The notes under the pieces: model-generated
Databases searched by the model: none
What the model saw: the letters and a program-made list of their open reading frames with translations, nothing else
Told to the model about the DNA's origin: nothing
Translations under genes and position numbers: made by a program
Shown: one piece after another, positions 57,633-64,000 of the stretch
Layout: every line of letters starts with the position of its first letter
Numbering within the stretch: position 1 is the first letter of the stretch
DNA from: Gigaspora margarita
Taxonomy: Eukaryota > Glomeromycota > Glomeromycetes > Diversisporales > Gigasporaceae
Reading direction: 5' to 3'
NCBI GenBank assembly: GCA_009809945.1
Contig: WTPW01000199.1
Span: 405,312-469,311, forward strand
Length of the DNA stretch: 64,000 bases

Positions 57633-58131
57633 TTAAATATAAAATTAGTGAAATCTATTCCACTTATTGCATAACTATAAATCAAGCCGAATCATCTATA
57701 CTATTTCACCGCCGTATATCAATTCTTCATATGTTAATCATTGTACTGCATATCATCATACAAAGGTCGACGGGTATTCTGATTGTACAAAAATGGGATG
57801 GTAAAGAGTTGAAGGATTGAAGGATAAGACAGGTAGTATATAAACTTTTTCGATGACAAAAACGTAAAGGGTAAATCAATATTTTAGTACAGAGATAGGT
57901 TTGTTTCAGTTTCTATTGGCTATCAAACGTGCAGCATTATCAGTTATGCTACTGCTGCAAATAAATTTTTTATATTATTATTGCTCAATCAGAGACTTTA
58001 TTGTTGCACGAAAAAAAAAAATATGAAAATAGGCCAACTATCATTAGCAGGCTCTAACCTTTACAATCATATTTAAAATCTGAATAATTCGGATCCATGC
58101 CATTTCACTAGCAAGTAATTTACCAATAAGA

Positions 58132-58473
58132 TTAATTTACCGATGATCTCCTAAAGTACTCCTCAATGACCCAGCCAAACCAACACTTTACGGGCCTATG
58201 GCTTTGTCCGAATACAAACGTCCTTATAAGTAAAGGTCCAAACAATTGTGCTACCAGTGAAGAAGACAGCACCGAAACTGCATTCGCAAAATTACGAATA
58301 ATGACATAGCTAAAATATGAAGGAATGCTGCTAAACCTCCTATTGCCCCTGCATCTGCAGAGCCTGAACGTCGACAACCAGAGGATATTGCAGCCGTGGA
58401 GTTTGAACATCACATCCAGGGACCCTGCACTGCCACTTAGCTGCAAAGTCTTACTATTCGCGTTGTAAACCAA
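58132..58473 (-). CDS. Hypothetical open frame, unrecognised
   Basis: A 113-codon frame in a patch (58,080-58,540) that is clearly less AT-rich than its surroundings. The translation (MVYNANSKTLQLSGSAGSLD, then FGPLLIRTFVFGQSHRP) shows no motif I know. The plus strand is also partly open, so coding is not certain. The base composition suggests a recently arrived segment or an old exon. No homologous piece elsewhere in the window. Confidence 0.25.
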   Translation of the reverse strand: MVYNANSKTLQLSGSAGSLDVMFKLHGCNILWLSTFRLCRCRGNRRFSSIPSYFSYVIIRNFANAVSVLSSSLVAQLFGPLLIRTFVFGQSHRPVKCWFGWVIEEYFRRSSVN

Positions 58474-59913
58474 GTGTCATTATATTCTGCACTGGGATGT
58501 AGGAGACGTTTGAACCAGCCTCTTCCAAGGCAAGCCATAGCGAATGAATAATGATCTACTTGCTCTTGAAATGCTCCTTTATACGTATCAACTTTTTATG
58601 CTCACTTCTTATCCTAATATTCATATGCGAAACCCTTTCTCCATACACCTAAACAAGGCTATTATTACCCATCTAATGTTTTTCATAGAAACTCGGCATA
58701 AATCAATCATACAGCCATATGCAAACATAATACTAATACTACTGTAAAAAAACTTGCATCCAACAAGAACCTTAAGTCCATCAGATCAGACTTACTAAAA
58801 ATAGCACTTCTGCTCATCACTGAATTATCTACATGAATTTAGCACTATTACTTTTCTCTAATACTCCAGCCTATGTTTGGCTAAACATATTTTCGTTCCC
58901 ATTGTCATTTTAAACCAGTATGTGGTATAATCAGTGCTGAATAATGATGCAGAATGCAAATTTTAATCGAATCAGCAAAGAACAAGAGAAAATTAACATT
59001 TTAGATTACTAATTTGTGCCAGTAATATAAAACTTAAAAAGAAATATACAAGGAATGATATATTATATTACGAAGTATACCAGGAACTGAATGATATGTA
59101 ATATTAACATATGTTTACTATGGTATTTTTAATTGTGTACTGTATGTTCACAAATTCTCATAACTGAAACAATATATTAAATGCAGTAAAAACTGAATTT
59201 CTACACTAGGCATCATATAGTACCATATTTATATTTCGTATGATATATGAACACATCATGATTTTTTATTATTATTCGTTAGGCATTCAGGATTGAACTA
59301 ACCAAATGTGGATTTGTCATTGGATGCAAAATCTTAAATTTAATGGCTAAAATCAGTTCACATGACGTTACTCACACGAGAAAAATTCGGATAATAAAAT
59401 ATTGCGGGTTACAAAATTTTGCGAAATTTGCAGATTAAAAAAAAAAAAAGGAAAAGAAAAAAAGAAAAAAAAGAAGTCACTAAGAAACCACACGATTTTA
59501 GCGATTCCTTTTTCTTAAAATTACTCATTGACATATCGTAGTTTTGAGGAATCGCAATTTTTTTGTGATTTTTTTTTCAGAAATTGCTATTTATACATTA
59601 TGCGTATGCAGTTCAGTTTATATTTCAGAAACCTGATTATAAACAGTTTTTTGGGGTGCTAATAAAAAAAAATTGCATAAACTATGACCCTTTCAACCCT
59701 AAAGCTAACTCTTACCCCAACCTTAAAGCGAATTAATTTTTGTTCTGTAATTAATATGTCAAGTGAATTTTGTAAATCAATAGTTAATATCCATGCATAA
59801 ACACGACATGCAAACTAATAAATTTCCTCTTTATTTTTTGATCACAAAATTTTATAAACCACAATAAATCGGATTACTTATAAAATCACGTAAATAGAGA
59901 CCAAACCAAATAT

Positions 59914-60261
59914 TTATAAGATATTGGTCATACGATGAAAAATCACAGGGATTTTTTTCATCAGAGTTAATCCATGTGGTTCTATAGCAAAATTATCATC
60001 TGGGCATTTTTTAATTATGAATGGATATCTTTTAGTAAAAATTTTTTTTATGATCTTGGGGCAAAATTGATCAATTCCGATCCAGCGACCATGATTCCGA
60101 TGCACTCCGACGTCTTCCGACCGGAATTTTGATGACCCTCCTGTATGAGTTTCCCAGTATTTGAGACTTCCTATTTCTTTTTTTATTGATTTACACTTAG
60201 CATGAACACGTGACATGTAGCTGTAAAAATTTTTAAGCCCATAATTTAATGTAAGGGACAT
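59914..60261 (-). CDS. Hypothetical protein, 115 residues, unrecognised
   Basis: An uninterrupted ATG-to-stop frame with mixed, protein-like composition (MSLTLNYGLKNFYSYMSRVH, then VHRNHGRWIGIDQFCPKI and KKCPDDNFAIEPHGLTLMKK). This is unusual in DNA this AT-rich. No signal peptide, membrane segment or known motif. The nearest neighbours are repeats. It could be a real single-exon gene, one exon of a larger one, or a transposon fragment. Confidence 0.4.
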   Translation of the reverse strand: MSLTLNYGLKNFYSYMSRVHAKCKSIKKEIGSLKYWETHTGGSSKFRSEDVGVHRNHGRWIGIDQFCPKIIKKIFTKRYPFIIKKCPDDNFAIEPHGLTLMKKIPVIFHRMTNIL

Positions 60262-60785
60262 ATATTCGCATTAGTTTAATTGTTGAGTATACAGCAATTT
60301 AGTAATCGAATTATTTAAGCTATTCAAGATTATGCCACTAATTCAATTTAGGGAGTTTTGCTATTAATAGTTATACAAATCACATCATATAATAAAATAT
60401 AATAATCAAAATAAGCATTCTTATACAAAAGGAATGCTTAATTTCAGATCAGGTATTTAAGCTTTTCAACATTAATTTTTTTTTTGTATTATGCTCACAT
60501 CTAACAATCATTGGAGTGAAACAAAACGAAAATCTGGAAGTGAAAATTAAGTTTCTCTATAAATAATTTAGTCCATAAAACTTATAATCCTTTACATGCA
60601 CTACCAATGTTCAATATCGTTCATTATTTTCGTGTTTTTACAGTAAAAATAACCAGGGATTGATTGTATTACATTGTGAGAACTTAAATATTTACTTTCG
60701 TGCTTTGCTCTACGTTATTACATAAAATAATTATGCGAACATTTATTAATACGTGCATAATATACTTACGTACAGCTAATAATAA

Positions 60786-60858
60786 CAGATAAGCTACCGT
60801 ATTTGCACGTAATAACGCACAGGGGTGTAATTTCCCTAAATTAAGCTTAATTCGGAAT
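60786..60858. mobile_element. Degenerate copy of the 116-bp mariner-type MITE
   Basis: ACCGTATTTGCACGTAATAA followed by CGCACAGGGGT and TAAATTAAGCTTAATTCGGA parallels the right half of the element at 11,438-11,553 read in reverse. Only one end is recognisable. Confidence 0.5.
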
Positions 60859-61025
60859 AAAGAGTCCTGCAATAGAATTATTTATAGTAACTCTTAATAG
60901 AAATCACAATGTACATATTTGTTAAATAGCAAGTGGTTTACAACAGAATTTTTTACACCAAATCATGATAAGAATTACGATATTTCAATTCAAACTGATT
61001 CCAATATTACTATATATTGCGCATT

Positions 61026-61267
61026 AAGCCACGCAAAGTTAATTTTTTGTTTTACATAACCCGCCGACCTAATTTTTCCAAACCAAGTTTATTTTTTTTA
61101 TATTCCTATTGTGCCAATTATTCCATTTTTGCCATTTAATTTTTTCTCCGGTGTCCCCGATGATGACCTTAATTTTCCGGAATTACCCGATAGGTCCTAT
61201 AAAAAAAAAAAAGATTTTCTGATTCCATGTTATGCAAACCGAAGAATTAACTTTGCGTGACCTTAAT
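61026..61267. mobile_element. MITE with GCCACGCAAAGTTAA ends
   Basis: Inverted ends TAAGCCACGCAAAGTTAATT and TAAGGTCACGCAAAGTTAAT around a non-coding body with CCGGAATTACCCG-type motifs. The target duplication is not clear. Confidence 0.65.
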
Positions 61268-61286
61268 GTGAGCATGAATTAATTTA

Positions 61287-61394
61287 GGCCACGTAAAGTT
61301 ACTTTTTTTATTAAAAAAAAAAAAAATTCGATCCGCCGACCTAAAATTTGAAACACGGGTTATGCAAAACGAAAAATTAACTTTGTGTGGCCTT
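61287..61394. mobile_element. Shorter MITE of the same family
   Basis: Inverted ends TAGGCCACGTAAAGTTAC and TAAGGCCACACAAAGTTAAT, plus an internal CCGCCGACCTAA shared with the neighbour at 61,026. It is an internally shortened sibling lying 20 bp away in the same orientation. Confidence 0.65.
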
Positions 61395-61709
61395 AGGTAT
61401 AAGCCATATTAGACGTTTGAGCTGATTCTTCGGTAAACATCATTTTCTAGGACTTTCGGGAGGGGGTAAAATGAAACGAACATATGAAAGAACATATAAA
61501 AATTGGGCAATTTCATTGACCAATGTAAATCAGGTGATTGATGAGTGTCATCTAACGTTTTGATTGGTTGTTAATTTTCGGGGGGAGACTTCAGCTGGGG
61601 TGCTGTTAACCGAAAAATTAACTTCGAACGGCATAACAGAAAATTTTTACAATAATGCAAGATTGAAATTACGATAATTCCAATACAAACAACTCTACCT
61701 AACTATATA

Positions 61710-61869
61710 CCGCATTCCTCCGAAAATAAGCACCCCTCGAAAATAAGCACCCCTTATATAATAGAAATAAGCAACTAAATCTCAAATCATTTGAATTATT
61801 AGTTGAGATTATACCCGAAAATAAGCACCCCTATATAAAAAAATGGTGCTTATTTTCGGAGGAATACGG
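61710..61869. mobile_element. Tc1/mariner-type MITE
   Basis: Inverted ends CCGCATTCCTCCGAAAATAA and CCGTATTCCTCCGAAAATAA flanked by TA (61,708-61,709 and 61,870-61,871). GAAAATAAGCACCCC repeats inside. 160 bp, non-coding. Confidence 0.85.
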
Positions 61870-62180
61870 TATTATGTGTTACTGGAGTAATTAATAAAGG
61901 TTGCGACAAAATTTTCTACATACCTCATGATAATTTTAATGCAAGCTAAACCTTAACCACATACTATGTATTGCTAAGATAGCAAGTTTTGTATCAAGCA
62001 AACTAACTCAACCATGTACTGCCGTACTGTGTTTACCCGAATGATAAGTTCTTTGACAGAATTTTATAATAGAAACCACATCATTCCAAAACAAACTAAA
62101 TTAACACACATACAATAATCACTGGAATAGCTTGTATTACAATAACTAATAATATCTATCATGATTAAAAAAAAAAATTA
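61870..62180. repeat. Inverted-orientation copies of the 43.0-kb repeat units
   Basis: Read in reverse this gives TGGTTAAGGTTTAGCTTGC, AAAATTATCATGA and GTAGAAAATTTT, matching the units at 43,000-43,500. Confidence 0.45.
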
Positions 62181-62224
62181 TTAAATAAGATGGGTGACGC
62201 TTCGCGCCACCTATTACACTAGTT

Positions 62225-62740
62225 ATTAACATTTTCATGCGGCAGACTTTAGTCACACTGTGGACCATCATTGTGTCATCATGTGCTTAATTTTAAATGA
62301 AGTACCACCGATTTCTTAACAAATATGGTTAAACCCATTAAATTAATTTTGCTTGTCTTACTTTGAATTTACGGAATTTAGGAAATTAATAAAGCATGTT
62401 TATTTGCCTAAATAATTCAACAAATAAAAAATAATACAGTCTCATTAATTAATTAATAAATTAAATGCATTCGAAAGAATTCATCAGATATTTACAGTAA
62501 TTTAAACAATAGTGTGGTGACCAATAATTAATTTAAACTTTAATGTTTGATTTTAATCTTATTTATGTAGTTAGTAATAACAGTGGTGCAATTTGATTGA
62601 AATCTTTAATAACGTTGTCTTCTAAATTCTCAATTATAATACAAATTTATTATAATCTTCAATGTTATTATTCAATTAATAATTATTTATTATTAAATAA
62701 CAATTTCAAAAACCAAATAGAAGGGTCATAATTTTATTTT
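62225..62740. repeat. Downstream block of the lectin-like unit, without its lectin gene
   Basis: ACACTGTGGACCATCATTGT and TTAGTAATAACAGTGGTGCA align with the spacers after the lectin copies at 31.9, 37.5 and 56.1 kb. No LamG exon remains just upstream; repeats now fill that place. Confidence 0.55.
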
Positions 62741-62755
62741 TAAATTTGAAATAAG

Positions 62756-62762
62756 TATAAAA
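62756..62762 (+). promoter_or_regulatory. TATA box of the secreted-peptide gene
   Basis: TATAAAA about 100 bp before the ATG at 62,857, in a plausible position for a fungal core promoter. In such AT-rich DNA a match can arise by chance. Confidence 0.35.
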
Positions 62763-62856
62763 ATTCAATATTTTAACCTCTTTCGAAAAGTAAAAGTGCA
62801 TAAATTTCGAAAACAATATCAACATAAATAATACTTTCAAAGAATATATTCACACA

Positions 62857-63263
62857 ATGGTAAATATTAAAATTTCAGAATAAGCTTTTAAGTTAAAATT
62901 TCAATTTAAAAATTGCATTTGGTTTAAAATATATATAATCGTATAGAAATCTAGATCGCATGTTTTTCTTGTCTTTTTGATTTTGGCTTTGGTGTTAATC
63001 GCCCAAACCAATGCTCGCAAGTTTAAGTCAAGACCTATTAAACAAGTTAAAACAATTCCCAAAACTACTACACCAATTAAGCGAGATCCCATCACTACTA
63101 CTAAAAGTAATTTTCAGATTCTTTAAATATGAATTCATAAGATGCGATAAGTTCTAAAATTATTTATCCATTTCTAGATTGCCGATCGAATTGTCCCCCG
63201 TGTGCTTATTCAAAAACGAATCCTTGCATGACATTTGTTGCTTGCCAACAAATTTGTGATTAG
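62857..63263 (+). CDS. Small secreted six-cysteine peptide precursor
   Basis: Three exons: the ATG alone (62,857-62,859, followed directly by GTAAAT), 62,947-63,106 and 63,178-63,263, with introns of 87 and 71 bases ending TATAG and TTTCTAG. The product has 82 residues: a signal peptide at 1-24 (MKSRSHVFLVFLILALVLIA, ending QTNA); a Lys/Thr/Pro-rich spacer at 25-47 ending in Lys46-Arg47, a likely Kex2-type cleavage site; and a 35-residue tail with cysteines at 56, 60, 63, 71, 77 and 81 (C-x3-C-x2-C-x7-C-x5-C-x3-C). Six cysteines in 26 residues suggest three disulphides and an extracellular role, as in effector- or signalling-type small secreted fungal proteins. The broken paralogue at 41,626-42,014 keeps the same exon borders. 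I do not recognise the family; function is unknown. Confidence 0.65.
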
Positions 63264-63558
63264 AATGCCTATTTTTCATATCATCCCATATTATCTGATA
63301 TATTATAGAGTTTTGTGTTGCCAAAAGAAATTCGTTATTAAATATCTAAAACATTTGGCATTTTTTTTAGTATAATTGAAATCAAAAAGTTTACCTTAAT
63401 ACATAAATCAGAATTTAGTATAAAATCAAATATAATATAGTACAAATACCAAAAATCATATTATCATATTACCTTATGATTTCAATATAATCAAATATGA
63501 ATTCTTAATGTAATATGAGGACTAAAAGTTATGGTAACATTAACAAGTAGATTATTAC

Positions 63559-63804
63559 CAGTGTTGGCAAATAGAACAATAGAACAAAAGATTGATTTTT
63601 TGTCTTTATATTAAAAAAAAATTTTTATTAATAATTTGCAATTATTTAAATATATATTGTTAGACCATTAGTAAAGTAATAAATTTAAAATATTTTTACA
63701 TTTAATTAGTAAAATTTAATACTGAAAATTTACAATAGAAAATTGAAAAAAAGTGAGTAGAATTAGAGGCCAATAGAACAAACATAGTAAACGTGACAAC
63801 CCTG
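63559..63804. mobile_element. 246-bp hAT-like MITE
   Basis: Ends CAGTGTTGGCAAATAGAAC and (inverted) CAGGGTTGTCACGTTTACT; perfect 8-bp duplication ATTATTAC at 63,551-63,558 and 63,805-63,812. AATAGAACAA repeats at both ends. Non-coding. Confidence 0.85.
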
Positions 63805-64000
63805 ATTATTACCATGCGATTCAAGAAATCAGCAAACTTAAATCATAAGTCTAACACTAATTAGCATTAATATGCAATAATCATCAATGACGCAAATTAA
63901 GTAACTGGCGACATAGCTGCACAAAACCTGGAGTGTAATACGTTTGAGATAAGTTTAACCTATTTTTGATTTTCAAGGGAAATATCATAATTACTTGTAT

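Overview
This window looks like nuclear DNA from an arbuscular mycorrhizal fungus of the Rhizophagus type (Glomeromycotina). The DNA is very AT-rich. Genes are sparse and have short GT-AG introns of about 57-90 bases. Most of the sequence is layered transposable elements. Several broken reading frames resemble multi-copy families I associate with Rhizophagus: a DGGPDEN-motif DDE-like family, Sel1-repeat/kinase-type fragments and a RING-tailed family. The organism is an inference from these features, not from a search. Isolated Ns and one 95-base N run show that this is draft scaffold sequence.

Region 1 (1-31 kb) is mostly repeats. It holds a poly-A retroposed scrap (0.7 kb), two inverted copies of a long tRNA-headed SINE-like retroposon (2.7 and 6.3 kb), many small hAT-like elements with exact 8-bp target duplications, a minus-strand DDE-like gene (about 9.35-15.0 kb) split by two hAT-like insertions, a pogo/Tc1-like element (18.0-19.0 kb), and a nearly full-length LINE (21.4-30.1 kb). 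The LINE sits inside an older palindromic element and was itself hit by a 238-bp insert and an 850-bp hAT-like element.

Region 2 (31-64 kb) is an ancient array of duplicated blocks carrying two kinds of host gene. One is a small LamG/concanavalin-A-like jellyroll gene: copies at 31.2, 36.8, 55.4 and 56.7 kb, of which only the 55.4 kb copy looks fully intact. The other is a tiny three-exon secreted cysteine-rich peptide gene: an apparently intact copy at 62.86-63.26 kb and a broken paralogue at 41.6-42.0 kb. The intact peptide has a signal sequence, a basic spacer, a Lys-Arg processing site and a six-cysteine tail. I think this linked lectin-like plus secreted-peptide array is the most interesting host biology in the window.

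Large elements have broken up the array: a 3.5-kb LTR-flanked element (37.9-41.4 kb) and a 9.9-kb DIRS/Ngaro-like tyrosine-recombinase retroelement (45.3-55.15 kb). The second shows split direct repeats (A1 - coding part - B1 - A2 - B2), and a 3.6-kb DNA transposon with 9-bp target duplications lies inside its A2 repeat. That DNA transposon carries a minus-strand gene with an N-terminal Cys/His segment, putative DDE-like motifs and a C-terminal RING-like finger.

Stretches where I see nothing supportable apart from AT-rich DNA: 1-640, 1,735-2,680, 3,585-4,050, 7,230-7,940, 8,850-9,330, 15,510-16,230, 16,760-17,990, 19,650-20,360, 36,000-36,690, 42,490-42,990, 57,640-58,120, 58,550-59,900 and 63,270-63,550.
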